NCBI RefSeq assembly: GCF_028204155.1
Contig: NZ_JAQLOI010000003.1
Location: forward strand, 1,178,001 to 1,242,000
Reading direction: 5' to 3'
DNA from: Vibrio algarum
GTDB lineage: Bacteria; Pseudomonadota; Gammaproteobacteria; Enterobacterales; Vibrionaceae
DNA: 64,000 nucleotides
The stretch's first letter is position 1. Every line of letters starts with the position of its first letter. A model generated the notes under the pieces. That model had not been told where the DNA came from. It saw only the letters and a program-made list of their open reading frames with translations, and made no database searches. Positions 43,811 through 52,944 of the stretch are shown in pieces. Position numbers and translations under genes: made by a program.

Positions 43811-45010
43811 TTAGTTCTGTTTCACTATGGCTTGAGTTTTTACCATTATCTGCTTACGTATCATTGTTAGCATAACCCAAGTTGTTTTTAGTTGAAGTAC
43901 AAGTACTGGAATTAATAACAACATATGAGCGATGCTGTATTTATCGATGATGCCATTGCCAATTAGTGCGTAATTTATATAGAAGAAACTGAATACAACC
44001 AACGCTACGCCAGGACATATTAAGCCAAATGAAGCTGGGCTGTTTTTATCGCCTTGCACAAACTGCTCGAAGTAGCGGTTTGCTTTCATTACGAAATAAC
44101 CAAAAGATCCGATGAGTAGCTGCAATCCTAAGATGATGCTCATTACAGCAAGAAACAGGCTATTTTCTAACGACGATCCAAAGTTATGGTGTAACCCCAT
44201 GGTATAACGTACGAATGTAATTCCAAGCAAAGTTAGAATTGGGATAAGAATCCAAAGCGTCGGCGAACCGCCTAAGTCTAAACCACTTTGCAGAATCTGT
44301 TTCACACCAGAGATTAGCCAAAAAATAGAAAGCAATACCGTTAATATGGAAAACATAGCAGAGAGAGCTAACGATACACCGCTGACAGCTAGACTGTGAC
44401 TCATTGCTCCAGGGGCTGCGAGACCTACAGCTATCATCGCGAAAGTAAAAGGTGCAAGTAGTTGACTCAAACTATTGTTTTTTTCTTGATTGAAGTTCCC
44501 TTCAATGAATAAACGAAGTAAATACTTACCGTAAATAACCAGTGCCCATACGCCAACAGAGAAGAAAGCAAAAGTGGCAATAGGAAATACTGGTTGTATA
44601 AACGACCATAAACCTGGAACGAATAATGAGCCTAGAATAAACATCATATTGATCGACATTGCAACGGTCAGTGGTATCGCCATAACAGTGACCTCACCAT
44701 TACCCTGTTTTAAATTTTGATAAGCATCTGTTTGTTTGTATATCTTCCACTCCTTTAAATTCCACGCTAGAAGTAGAAAGTGTATTGATGCGAGTATCAC
44801 AACGATACTTAGTACAGTAATAATTAGGATCGCATTAAAGCCCCCTTTTTCTACTATAGGTAACCAATGCTCCATGGCCGTCATTGGCGATCCTTTATGA
44901 GGTACCAAAAACATGAGGTACATAAAAAATGAGACAGCCATTCCCCCAGGTCCAAGGGCTGATAGAAAATAAAGAGGCGAGTAGGCATTTTTTAGATTCT
45001 TGATCAACAT
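43811..45010 (-). CDS. Polytopic membrane protein, possibly TsoY-like
   Basis: 399 residues with about eleven hydrophobic helices. The opening YSPLYFLSALGPGGMAVSFFMYL resembles the family labelled 'TsoY (seleno)protein', in which some members use selenocysteine; here the sole helix cysteine is in FGLICPGVALVV. I am not certain of that assignment. A tetrathionate/phenylacetate-like anion channel (SLAC1-type) was also considered because of the repeated helix-hairpin layout. No partner genes are adjacent. Confidence 0.6.
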   Translation of the reverse strand: MLIKNLKNAYSPLYFLSALGPGGMAVSFFMYLMFLVPHKGSPMTAMEHWLPIVEKGGFNAILIITVLSIVVILASIHFLLLAWNLKEWKIYKQTDAYQNLKQGNGEVTVMAIPLTVAMSINMMFILGSLFVPGLWSFIQPVFPIATFAFFSVGVWALVIYGKYLLRLFIEGNFNQEKNNSLSQLLAPFTFAMIAVGLAAPGAMSHSLAVSGVSLALSAMFSILTVLLSIFWLISGVKQILQSGLDLGGSPTLWILIPILTLLGITFVRYTMGLHHNFGSSLENSLFLAVMSIILGLQLLIGSFGYFVMKANRYFEQFVQGDKNSPASFGLICPGVALVVFSFFYINYALIGNGIIDKYSIAHMLLLIPVLVLQLKTTWVMLTMIRKQIMVKTQAIVKQN

Positions 45011-45172
45011 ATAAGTCTCCTGTCGTGATGTTTTTATGTCACTAATAGAAGATTAATAAGCATTTACTTAATTAGCAATTACTAAAATTATATTTGTAAG
45101 AAAATTGATACATAGCTCTCGATCTGACGTGTTTTCTAAACTTTTAATCGTGGGTTTATTGTATTGGAAGCA

Positions 45173-45489
45173 ATGAAAAAATGACCTATGACAGCAAGAC
45201 TTGAAGAATAGCTGATTCTGACGATGAATATTTTTCATCAGGAATAAGGCTTCATTGGGGTTATCCCTACGCGACACAAACAAACCTAAGATTGGCTCTT
45301 GAATTTAATGAAGAAAACGACTGGATGTTGTCAAAGTCAAACCCAGTAATATTTACTCTTTCGAGAGACACAGTAGATATGTCGGTCAGTGAGATCACCT
45401 CTAATGACGACATTTGTAAACTCACTTATAACGAGGCTTTAAGGGTGAACGACCAGTCATTACCATTACGGGTTGCAATGGCTAATTGA
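45173..45489 (+). pseudogene. Broken small gene of unknown function
   Basis: GGAAG followed by ATG at 45173 looks like a proper start, but the frame closes after three codons. Another frame (from ATG 45181) meets a TGA at 45202 and then stays open for 95 codons, with a coding-like sequence (EYFSSGIRLHWGYPYATQTN to a final LPLRVAMAN). An A6 run between the two starts and the early stop suggest a damaged or mis-sequenced gene. I do not recognise the family. Confidence 0.35.
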
Positions 45490-45676
45490 TGTTAGCTCAT
45501 ACAAATAGTTTCTTTTATTTGAGAGCAGAAAAATGACTTTTTCCAACGCGACCAAGATGCGGTTTCATCACTGCTTATTCTAAGCTATTGCATTGACTCA
45601 ATTTCGCTACTTCTTTTTATACACACTGTAGTTGTTTGTAACACAAAGAAATTATAGTCGTGTTTAATTTTATCTT

Positions 45677-45877
45677 CTATGCGATAAAATCAGAACGAAA
45701 CTTTGCATCCTTATTTAGATAATTTCTATTATCGACGGAAAAACACGAAAAATTAGCATGGGTTGTTCGTCTACTTGGAAGCCCTGAAATAAAGATAGCG
45801 GCACATGAAACCAACCCTACGATGATTACAACTGCTACCCATAAAATGTCTGAAAGTGACAAGCCCAACTCTGCCAT
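45677..45877 (-). CDS. Small membrane protein with CRP/FNR-like control
   Basis: 66 residues. One hydrophobic helix (ILWVAVVIIVGLVSCAAIFI, about 11-30) is followed by a polar tail of 36 residues. GAGGA seven bases before the ATG is a strong ribosome site. A CRP-like and an FNR-like site lie 83-126 bases upstream, suggesting expression under carbon limitation or oxygen shortage. No family is recognised; small single-helix proteins of this kind often tune respiratory complexes or transporters. Confidence 0.5.
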   Translation of the reverse strand: MAELGLSLSDILWVAVVIIVGLVSCAAIFISGLPSRRTTHANFSCFSVDNRNYLNKDAKFRSDFIA

Positions 45878-45959
45878 AACTAATCCTCAAAGTAATAAAA
45901 TATCTAATAAATGTTTAGTCAAATACTACGAGAACGGCACAATGTACGGCAGATCAAAA

Positions 45960-45975
45960 GGTGACTATCGTCACA
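45960..45975 (-). promoter_or_regulatory. CRP-like site
   Basis: GGTGA-CTATCG-TCACA matches TGTGA-N6-TCACA at nine of ten positions. It is centred about 90 bases before the small membrane protein start on the minus strand. Confidence 0.55.
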
Positions 45976-45989
45976 ATTTAACGCATTAT

Positions 45990-46003
45990 TTGACTTAGAT
46001 CAA
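45990..46003 (-). promoter_or_regulatory. FNR-like site
   Basis: TTGAC-TTAG-ATCAA matches the FNR consensus TTGAT-N4-ATCAA at nine of ten positions. It lies 14 bp upstream of the CRP-like site. The rest of the 45878-46284 gap holds no gene that I can support. Confidence 0.55.
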
Positions 46004-46284
46004 TATTAATTTGGATTCAGAAAAATATTCACGGTTAGAGGTTATGAGCTTCATTACTACGAGCAATACCCAGTGACTGGTGACGTTTACCGTTGACCTG
46101 AATTTCGAAGAATGAATGTGACATAAAACTTATACCAATTACGTCTCATTTAGGTCGAAATACGGTATCCCATCTAAGCCTGATGACTTTCTTGAACATA
46201 ATGCCCTGTTTTACGATCTGCATGATATAGCGGGTAAGGCGAAGTTCAATCAATCCTAATTTTCCTAGGTTTAGAGACTTTCAA

Positions 46285-46902
46285 TTATCTACCAATTAAC
46301 TGATGCCAAACGTCTCCAATAACCGGAAAAACGGAAAGCAATAGTAAAAAGGACATCGACCTATTAAACCAACGTAAATAGGTTTCATTATCCAACTTCT
46401 GACGAAGTAACGAGCCAAACATCAACCAAACACCTACGCATGGAAACGAAACCAAGAAAAAGGTGGTAGCAATTGTTAGGTTTTGGATTGTGTGCTGCTC
46501 TCCCGTGGTTGTGAACGCAGAAATAGCCCCAATAGCAACCACCCAGGCTTTTGCATTCACCCACTGAAAGAGAGCTCCTTTTAAAAACCCCAAAGGCTTG
46601 GTCTGTTGATTCCCGCTGTCAACTGAACTGCTTTTAGCGATTAGCCAGGCTAAGTAAAGTAAGTAGGTTATTCCTGTTATTTTTATGAGTAAGCTTAGAT
46701 GAGGAAATAGGTTAAAAAGATGACCAAATCCTAGCCCAACAAGCAAAAGCATAATCGTAAATCCGACGCAAATACCTGTCAGTAAGGGAATGCTCTTTCG
46801 CACACCAAAGTTCAGACCCGAGGTCATAACCATTATGTTATTGGGGCCAGGTGTAACAGAAGCAGAGATAGCAAATAATACTATAGACATCATGTAATCC
46901 AA
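46285..46902 (-). CDS. LysE/RhtB family amino-acid exporter
   Basis: 205 residues with six membrane helices. The family signature SASVTPGPNNIMVMTSGLNFG is near the start. It should export an amino acid or analogue. The start is probably the TTG at 46902: AGGAGG ends five bases before it, while the next ATG (46893) is too far from that site. The upstream LysR gene, if its frame is restored, ends within the first codons of this gene, so the two would be coupled and the LysR likely controls it. Confidence 0.88.
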   Translation of the reverse strand: MDYMMSIVLFAISASVTPGPNNIMVMTSGLNFGVRKSIPLLTGICVGFTIMLLLVGLGFGHLFNLFPHLSLLIKITGITYLLYLAWLIAKSSSVDSGNQQTKPLGFLKGALFQWVNAKAWVVAIGAISAFTTTGEQHTIQNLTIATTFFLVSFPCVGVWLMFGSLLRQKLDNETYLRWFNRSMSFLLLLSVFPVIGDVWHQLIGR

Positions 46903-47014
46903 TTTAGCCTCCTCTTGATATTTGCTTTTTTGCTCATCTGAGTCGTGATATTCTTAGAGACTTCAACCAACTCTTTTCTAAACCACTTATGGCTTGGATC
47001 ATGATTGAGCTGTT

Positions 47015-47845
47015 TTAGCCATATAAGGTAATTAGATACCTTTTTGTATTCAAAAGGGGTTTAAAGATTTGGAGTTGTAAATGCTCTTCAAACTGCAAAG
47101 CCATCGACAATGGTACAACCGTTATAAAATCAGATTGACTGCACATAACCAAATTATTGAACAGAGATTTCCCATGATAGGCAATTTTCCGCTTACTAAT
47201 ATCAATGTCTGTGTAATGAGCAAGGCTGCGCATCTTGTCTCTGGTTCTCTCTAGTACCGCGTGAGTCTCATCCATAAACTGAGTCACAGTTAACTCTCCC
47301 TTTATTCTTGGATGACCCTGACGACAAGCCACGACAAAGTCACTTTCAAACAGGTGGATTAATTCGATATTAGGATGGTTGGGTGGAAAAATATCAATCA
47401 TCACATCGAACTTTTGCGTGAGCAATCCATCGTATAACTTTTCGTCATCATCAGGTTGGTCAAAAATTTCTAACTCAATGTTTTTATTACCTCTATTTTC
47501 AAATCGATTAAGTAATAACCATTGAAGATGTTCTGGTGCGGTCAAAACAAATTGTCTTGTGGATACCTCGGGGTCAAAAATTTTCAGCTCATGAAAAACC
47601 TGATTAAGCTGACGAATTGGAGATTGAATTTGAGCATAAAGGCTTGATGCGTATGCGGTAGGTACTACACCTCTACCACTTCTAACAAACAATTCTTTGC
47701 CAATCTCTTTTTTCAAACGTGCTATCGCTGTACTGATGGTGGATTGGTTTGTAGATAAATGTTCAGCGGCTTTGCTCAGACTGCCATGCTCCATAACGGC
47801 TGCAAATACAGCTAAAAGATTCAAGTTGGGTATCTCATTACTCAT
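47015..47845 (-). CDS. LysR family regulator, C-terminus frameshifted
   Basis: 276 residues as read. The N-terminal helix-turn-helix is clear (SLSKAAEHLSTNQSTISTAIARLKKEIG) and is followed by a LeuO/NodD-type effector domain. The frame stops at TATGGC-TAA near 47018. One added base there (for example TAT-TGG-CTA) continues LKQLNHDPSHKWFRKEL, the usual LysR ending, to a TGA at 46890-46892 inside the LysE start. So the intact gene would span 46890-47845 and be coupled to the exporter. The loss may be real or a sequencing error. Confidence 0.85.
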   Translation of the reverse strand: MSNEIPNLNLLAVFAAVMEHGSLSKAAEHLSTNQSTISTAIARLKKEIGKELFVRSGRGVVPTAYASSLYAQIQSPIRQLNQVFHELKIFDPEVSTRQFVLTAPEHLQWLLLNRFENRGNKNIELEIFDQPDDDEKLYDGLLTQKFDVMIDIFPPNHPNIELIHLFESDFVVACRQGHPRIKGELTVTQFMDETHAVLERTRDKMRSLAHYTDIDISKRKIAYHGKSLFNNLVMCSQSDFITVVPLSMALQFEEHLQLQIFKPLLNTKRYLITLYG

Positions 47846-48067
47846 ATCAGTTATTGCTCTTTATTTAGGCCTATTTCAATAGTCAAATTGGTGTTCAATT
47901 TAGGTATTGAAACTGTGGTGACATAGTAGCAGTGATATCTTAGAAATCCATAACCTATCGTAATAACGATATATTGAAACCGTTTTAGTTTATAGATCAC
48001 AATGAATCAGACGCCTAATATTGACGCTAATGAATGATTGTTTGATACATAATATAGGGTCGTTACC

Positions 48068-50041
48068 ATGACACATATGTTTAATAAAATGGTTCTGCCG
48101 GTTGTAATGGTTAGTACCTTAATTACCTCTGGTTTTTCTGCACTAGCTACTCCCATCACCGAAGCAACATCCAAAGTAGGTCAAGAACTCCAAACAGCAT
48201 CTGCTTCTCAATACCAGAATATTGATATCGATGCTCGCTACCAAGGCAAGGTACTTTTTGAAAATGAATCAAATCTATTCTGGGGTAAAGGGGAACGTAT
48301 CAAAATTCTTTCGAGAACAGGTGATACATTAGCGTATACAAAAGAGTCTGATCACGTACACCCAGCCTTAACCAAGCATGGACGAAAAATGGACCAAGCG
48401 GTAATCAAAGTAGATCATAACATTTACCTTGCCTACGGTTTTGGACTTGATACTCCAGTAATGATTGAAGGTGATGATGGTATCATCATTGTCGATCCTG
48501 GTGAGTCTGTTCAAATGGCTGAAGTAGCTAAAGAACAATTTCGTAAAATCACTGATAAACCAGTGAAAGCGATTATCTACTCTCACAACCATATCGACCA
48601 CATCTCAGGGGTACGGGCTTGGACAACCGATGCAGAAGTTGCATCTGGTAAGGTGAAGATCATTGCTCAAGAAGGCTTAACAGAAGCGGTCGCAAACTGG
48701 TCTTCTAACCTAGGTACTCTGTTTGGTCAACGCACTTCTTACACCGGCGCTAAACACGTTGAAGAGGGTGAGCACGGCACAGTTAACGACGGTCTAGGCC
48801 CACGCTTTATGCAAGGGGATATATCTTTCATTGAGCCAAATGTCATTTTAAAAGATCGTTTAGATATTACTATTGCTGGTGTAAAACTAGAAATTGTAAA
48901 CGTGCCATCTGAAACGAAAGATGAAGTAGTGGTTTATCTTCCAGACCAGAAAATCCTGCATGCGGCAGAAGTGCTTCAAGGTGAGAATTTTCCAAACCTT
49001 CACACCATCCGTGGCACAAAATTTCGCGACCCAAGCATGTGGTTCAAGGGCATCGATATTATGCGTCAATTCGACACTGAAGTTATGATTAACTCTCATG
49101 GTCGCCCAGTTGAAGGCAAAGAAGCTGTTTCAGATGTACTAACTGCTTACCGTGATGCGATCCAATACACACATGATCAAACTATACGTTATATGAATAA
49201 AGGTATGACACCAGACGAGTTAGTTGAAGTAGTTAAGCTTCCGAAACACCTTGCCGCGCACCCTTGGTTAGGCGAACACTACGGTACGGTTGCACACGCA
49301 GTTCGTCAAATATACGTGGGCTACAATGGCTTCTTCGAAGCTGATCCGTGGCAATTAGAACCAATGGCGTATGAGCAACGCGCTAAAGCGTTTATTGAAA
49401 TAATGGGGGGACGAGACAACATCATTAAAACTGCTCAAGCCGCAATCAATGCAAAAAACTTTACGTTTGCAGCTGAGATTCTTTCCTATCCTATTACGGA
49501 AAATAAAGATGACATGGAAGCCCGTAAGCTTAAAGCATTAGCCTACAAAGAATGGGCAGCAGATCAAGTAAACATTAACTGGCGTAACTGGGCATTAAAT
49601 GCAGCGGCAGAGTTAGAGGATACCCGAGATTTTTCTAATATGATCAGTTTCGCTTCTGTTGACGTTTTAACCGCTTTACCAAGTAAACAAATATTCGACA
49701 TGATGACTTCGACGCTAATCGCAGAGAACACAATAGATGTGAACATGGCCTTAACGTACAACTTTGTAGATACAAATGAATCGTTCACGATCGAAATCCG
49801 TAACGGGATTGCACAGTTGCACGAAACCGCGCTAGCAGGCGCTGACATTCAAATCAATACAAATCGTGCAGTGCTGAACCAAATCTTAATGTCAGGAGAA
49901 AATGCTCAACAAGTGATTGGTAAAAGCTTAGTAGAGGGTAGTTTCAAATTTTCTAATGGTGACATCAAAACGTTCGGTCAGTTTATGAGCTACTTCGATA
50001 AACCAATGACACCTGAACAGATTATGCTCATCGTTCGCTAG
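48068..50041 (+). CDS. Alkyl/aryl-sulfatase (SdsA1/BDS1 family)
   Basis: 657 residues, exported (signal peptide ending SALATP). The metallo-beta-lactamase domain has the zinc motif SHNHIDHISG and further ligands (HAAEVLQGENFPN, NSHGRP). The alkyl-sulfatase dimerisation domain (HPWLGEHYGTVAHAVRQIYVGYNGFF) and a C-terminal SCP2-like domain follow. The family (SdsA1, Pisa1, YjcS) hydrolyses primary or secondary alkyl sulfates such as SDS to the alcohol and sulfate in the periplasm. A strong terminator follows; no regulator is adjacent except the divergent LysR 223 bases upstream. Confidence 0.93.
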   Translation: MTHMFNKMVLPVVMVSTLITSGFSALATPITEATSKVGQELQTASASQYQNIDIDARYQGKVLFENESNLFWGKGERIKILSRTGDTLAYTKESDHVHPALTKHGRKMDQAVIKVDHNIYLAYGFGLDTPVMIEGDDGIIIVDPGESVQMAEVAKEQFRKITDKPVKAIIYSHNHIDHISGVRAWTTDAEVASGKVKIIAQEGLTEAVANWSSNLGTLFGQRTSYTGAKHVEEGEHGTVNDGLGPRFMQGDISFIEPNVILKDRLDITIAGVKLEIVNVPSETKDEVVVYLPDQKILHAAEVLQGENFPNLHTIRGTKFRDPSMWFKGIDIMRQFDTEVMINSHGRPVEGKEAVSDVLTAYRDAIQYTHDQTIRYMNKGMTPDELVEVVKLPKHLAAHPWLGEHYGTVAHAVRQIYVGYNGFFEADPWQLEPMAYEQRAKAFIEIMGGRDNIIKTAQAAINAKNFTFAAEILSYPITENKDDMEARKLKALAYKEWAADQVNINWRNWALNAAAELEDTRDFSNMISFASVDVLTALPSKQIFDMMTSTLIAENTIDVNMALTYNFVDTNESFTIEIRNGIAQLHETALAGADIQINTNRAVLNQILMSGENAQQVIGKSLVEGSFKFSNGDIKTFGQFMSYFDKPMTPEQIMLIVR

Positions 50042-50053
50042 TTCTTAATCTAA

Positions 50054-50100
50054 CTCGATATTGAGGGCCAGAGAGGCCTTTAATGTCGAGTTTCTTTCTT
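50054..50100 (+). terminator. Strong terminator after the sulfatase
   Basis: A 16-bp stem with three G-U pairs (50054-50069 with 50075-50090), a 5-base loop and a tail of T-rich triplets (TTTCTTTCTT), 12 bases after the stop codon. Confidence 0.85.
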
Positions 50101-50156
50101 CTAAGTTGATCAAATTTTTATTTCGTCTATTTAGACTATTAATTGAGGTGATAGTG

Positions 50157-50642
50157 GTGAAACTAAAATGTTTGATGCTTTTATTTATGTTCGCTTCTTC
50201 AACAATCTATGCATGTGGTTTACACCAAGCTACAGGGTTTAATTTTGTTACTGAGCCGGGCTCTTTAGATGTTTTTGCTAATATTATTGAAGTACGGCAA
50301 TCCAATGCTTTAGGTAACATTAAAAAGCCTCAACACTTTCAACTCTTTGCCTTTAAGGGAGCGGTCAGTAAACCTTACCCGGCTAAGGTCAATTTCAGTA
50401 TTTTCGAGCCAATTAAAGGTCACTATAGTGAGGTTGAAACACGTAAAACAGTTACGGTTTCAGGTCGTGAATCATTATTGACCATCAATGATATTTTGGT
50501 GATAACTGAATTAGATGTACTGGATGCATTGGCTACCAACACTCTGTCTTGGCAACAAGCGAAGGCGCAAGGGTTGGTTAAGGTTAACGGAACAGATAGT
50601 AATACCGAGGCTTTAGATCGTTGGTTTACACAGTTGTTTTAA
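50157..50642 (+). CDS. Exported hypothetical protein
   Basis: 161 residues from a GTG at 50157, chosen because GAGGTG ends six bases before it; an upstream open stretch would run through the terminator of the previous gene. A signal peptide (KLKCLMLLFMFASSTIYA) precedes a mature protein starting CGLHQATGFNF, so it may even be lipidated, although the cleavage context is not a strict lipobox. The domain (FSIFEPIKGHYSEVE, TELDVLDALA) is not recognised. Probably periplasmic. Confidence 0.6.
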   Translation: MKLKCLMLLFMFASSTIYACGLHQATGFNFVTEPGSLDVFANIIEVRQSNALGNIKKPQHFQLFAFKGAVSKPYPAKVNFSIFEPIKGHYSEVETRKTVTVSGRESLLTINDILVITELDVLDALATNTLSWQQAKAQGLVKVNGTDSNTEALDRWFTQLF

Positions 50643-50814
50643 GAATTGGATTTATAAAAAAGCGTTAGAAGCTGGTTCAGATGTATGTGCGGCTAAATAG
50701 GAAGAAAAATGGGTAGGTCGTGTGCGCATCGTCAGGCTCAATGCCAAAGAGAACTGTCAAACAATGTGGATTCAACTACTAGTTACTAACCCAGAAAGTC
50801 ACTAAAACTCAGAG

Positions 50815-50943
50815 TTAACTCTTACAATAGCAGACAATACTGACGGCTTTTTCTGACGCTGGATAAAACTTTTTACGCTGTGGAATATTGGAATAATCTT
50901 TGATTTCAAATTCTGGTAGCTGAGGGGCTGTGTTATTGGTCAT
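50815..50943 (-). CDS. Small protein of 42 residues
   Basis: A short minus-strand frame starting MTNNTAPQLPEFEIKDYSNI and ending SIVCYCKS. AGGA stands eight bases before the ATG. The acidic-aromatic N-terminal half, the basic RKKF segment and the two closing cysteines look like a real protein rather than chance. Nothing else is visible in the 558-base gap (50643-51200) between the exported protein and mogA. The family is unknown. Confidence 0.45.
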   Translation of the reverse strand: MTNNTAPQLPEFEIKDYSNIPQRKKFYPASEKAVSIVCYCKS

Positions 50944-51200
50944 AATTCGATTCCTATAGTGTTTGCGTCTTATTAAACTGTTGAATAAGCGATGAACTTG
51001 CTTAAGTTGCCGCTATAGTAGCCTCGCTGTTGTCTAAGTATTAATCGTTTATGTATGATCGAATCCTCGGTTACTCATCTTCGGTCCAACGGTTGGTACT
51101 CACCTCTCATGGTGGCCTGATTTTTTTCTTATAAGGTTTATCCTCTCTACTTAATTCTTTACACTTGCCCTTCAATATGAAATTAGGCAAAGGGTAACAA

Positions 51201-51734
51201 ATGACAAAGGCTAAAATCGGTATTGTTACGGTAAGCGACCGAGCAAGCGCTGGTGTATATGAAGACATTTCTGGTAAGTCAATTATTGAAACTCTGAATG
51301 AATATTTGATTTCTGAGTGGGAACCTGTCTACGAAGTGATCCCTGACGAACAGGATATTATCGAAGCCACATTGATAAAAATGGCGGATAAACAAGATTG
51401 TAGCCTGATTGTTACAACGGGTGGAACTGGGCCAGCAAAGCGCGATGTGACCCCTGAAGCAACAGAAGCCATTTGTGATCGTATGATGCCTGGTTTTGGT
51501 GAACTCATGCGTGCTGAATCGCTGAAATTTGTTCCAACCGCTATTTTGTCACGCCAGACTGCTGGTCTTCGTAATGATACTCTAATTGTAAACCTGCCAG
51601 GAAAGCCGAAGTCCATCCGAGAATGTTTGGATGCGGTATTCCCTGCGATCCCCTATTGTATCGACCTGATGGAAGGGCCTTACTTGGAATGTAACGAAGA
51701 GGTTATAAAGCCTTTTCGTCCTAAACAGAAATAA
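51201..51734 (+). CDS. mogA: Molybdopterin adenylyltransferase MogA
   Basis: 177 residues. MogA adenylylates molybdopterin (MPT-AMP) before molybdate insertion in molybdenum cofactor synthesis. The MoCF-binding motifs are TTGGTGPAKRDVTPEA and LPGKPKSIRECLDAVFPAIP, and the start KIGIVTVSDRASAGVYED is classical. Length equals family norm (about 180). It is alone here, away from moaABCDE; no molybdenum-cofactor riboswitch was found upstream. Confidence 0.95.
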   Translation: MTKAKIGIVTVSDRASAGVYEDISGKSIIETLNEYLISEWEPVYEVIPDEQDIIEATLIKMADKQDCSLIVTTGGTGPAKRDVTPEATEAICDRMMPGFGELMRAESLKFVPTAILSRQTAGLRNDTLIVNLPGKPKSIRECLDAVFPAIPYCIDLMEGPYLECNEEVIKPFRPKQK

Positions 51735-51735
51735 C

Positions 51736-51893
51736 CAACAGCGATTTCCGAGTGACAGACTAGATAGAACATGACCAAAACGAGAAGCTATAATGCTGTA
51801 TTTACATAGCGGAGATAACTTCTAACAATCATTTGATACTCTGTCTGTCATTTTGAGGCTTAGCGGTCGAGGACAATACAGAAATCGCTATTG
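51736..51893. repeat. 158-bp element with imperfect terminal inverted repeats
   Basis: CAACAGCGATTTC (51736-51748) and GAAATCGCTATTG (51881-51893) are inverted copies matching at 12 of 13 positions. A second inner pair, GTGACAGAC and GTCTGTCAT, is nested a few bases inside. No clear target duplication flanks it. It could be a miniature element or a long folded transcript; it fills most of the otherwise empty gap 51735-52044. Confidence 0.35.
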
Positions 51894-52044
51894 AAAGTTA
51901 ACAAATTTGACAAGTTACCTAAAGCGAATGCCCGAAAATCCAGTGGTGAAAGCGGTTTGCGAAATTGAAGGCATAAATATCACACCATTTGAGTAATACT
52001 CATAATTAGGATCTATGTAGTAGGACTAAAAATCAGGTTTTGCG

Positions 52045-52578
52045 ATGAAAAGAATCAATGTAATAGGCACTAGCGGAAGTGGCAAAAGCACTTTCAGTTC
52101 TATGCTTGCAAATAAGCTCAACTATCCCTATTTGGAAATGGATGCCATATTCTGGAACCCTAATTGGCGGGAATCTTCAGATGAAGAGTTCTTTGCAAAC
52201 CTAACTGATAAACTAAATGGTGAACATTGGGTACTTGATGGCAACTATAACCGAACAGCCGAAATCAAATGGGCCAGAGTCGATACCATTATTTGGATGG
52301 ATTATTCTTTTTCAAGAACTATATTCCAAGCTGTGAAGAGGGCGTTAATCCGTATAGTGACTAAGCAAGAATTATGGGGTAAAACAGGTAATATTGAATC
52401 GTTCAAAAAGTCGTTTCTTAGCAAAGACTCGATTATACTCTGGACATTGAAAACGTATAAAAAAAATCGTGTTCGCTACACAGAATTGCTGAATGATCCT
52501 AAGTATAGGCATATAGAGTTTGTGCGGTTAACAAGCCCGAAAAAGGCAAAGGTATTCATAGTCGAACTACGCAGGTAA
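52045..52578 (+). CDS. P-loop adenylate-kinase-like protein (FlaR/topology modulation type)
   Basis: 177 residues. Walker A is at the start (GTSGSGKSTF), followed by MDAIFWNPNWRESSDEEF and WVLDGNYNRT, the hallmarks of the group annotated as 'adenylate kinase' or 'DNA topology modulation protein FlaR'. The lid and basic C-terminal region (KNRVRYTELLND) complete a small NMP-kinase fold. The real substrate is unknown. AGG lies seven bases before the ATG. Confidence 0.82.
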   Translation: MKRINVIGTSGSGKSTFSSMLANKLNYPYLEMDAIFWNPNWRESSDEEFFANLTDKLNGEHWVLDGNYNRTAEIKWARVDTIIWMDYSFSRTIFQAVKRALIRIVTKQELWGKTGNIESFKKSFLSKDSIILWTLKTYKKNRVRYTELLNDPKYRHIEFVRLTSPKKAKVFIVELRR

Positions 52579-52735
52579 CATACAACTAAGGAATTTTTTC
52601 ATCTGAATGGATCGCTTTAAATTGATTGCTCTAACGTGCTTTTGTTGGTGTCCAAATCTCCTGTGGTGAGCGGTATGAACGAATTTGCTAATAAGTTTTT
52701 GTCCCAAAGCTTCTCAGGTTTATTTTTTACTCGTA

Positions 52736-52764
52736 GCACTTTCTAGCTCGAAAGTGCCCCTTTT
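52736..52764 (+). terminator. Possible terminator downstream of the FlaR-like gene
   Basis: Stem GCACTTTC (52736-52743) / GAAAGTGC (52750-52757), a six-base loop and CCCTTTT after it. It lies 158 bases after the stop; the remaining gap up to 52944 shows no gene. Confidence 0.5.
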
Positions 52765-52944
52765 CCAGTTAGCTCTTCTACTCATTCACATTCTGTTAAT
52801 GTACATTCCCCATATCAAATGTTATCCGATTTTAGCATCCCTAGAAATTATGGTTTACTGAATAGTCCGATATCTAGACTGGAATGCTACTTGTTGGTTA
52901 TTAATTGGGGTGTTGTATAGAATCTAAAATTATCTGGACGTAAA

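Noticed and set aside
45202..45240. In-frame TGA followed by a small hairpin in the broken gene at 45173, next to a TsoY-like membrane protein, considered as a selenocysteine codon
   Set aside because: The hairpin loop (TATTT) lacks the guanine and bulged uridine of bacterial SECIS elements, no selenoprotein family fits, and the upstream start is itself out of frame. A damaged gene is simpler.
51000..51200. Molybdenum-cofactor riboswitch upstream of mogA
   Set aside because: The gap does not contain the conserved stems of the Moco leader, and mogA is alone here.
52579..52944. Superintegron attC-type recombination sites around the P-loop kinase genes
   Set aside because: No paired R/L core sites or VCR-like repeats were found; the hairpin there looks like a terminator.
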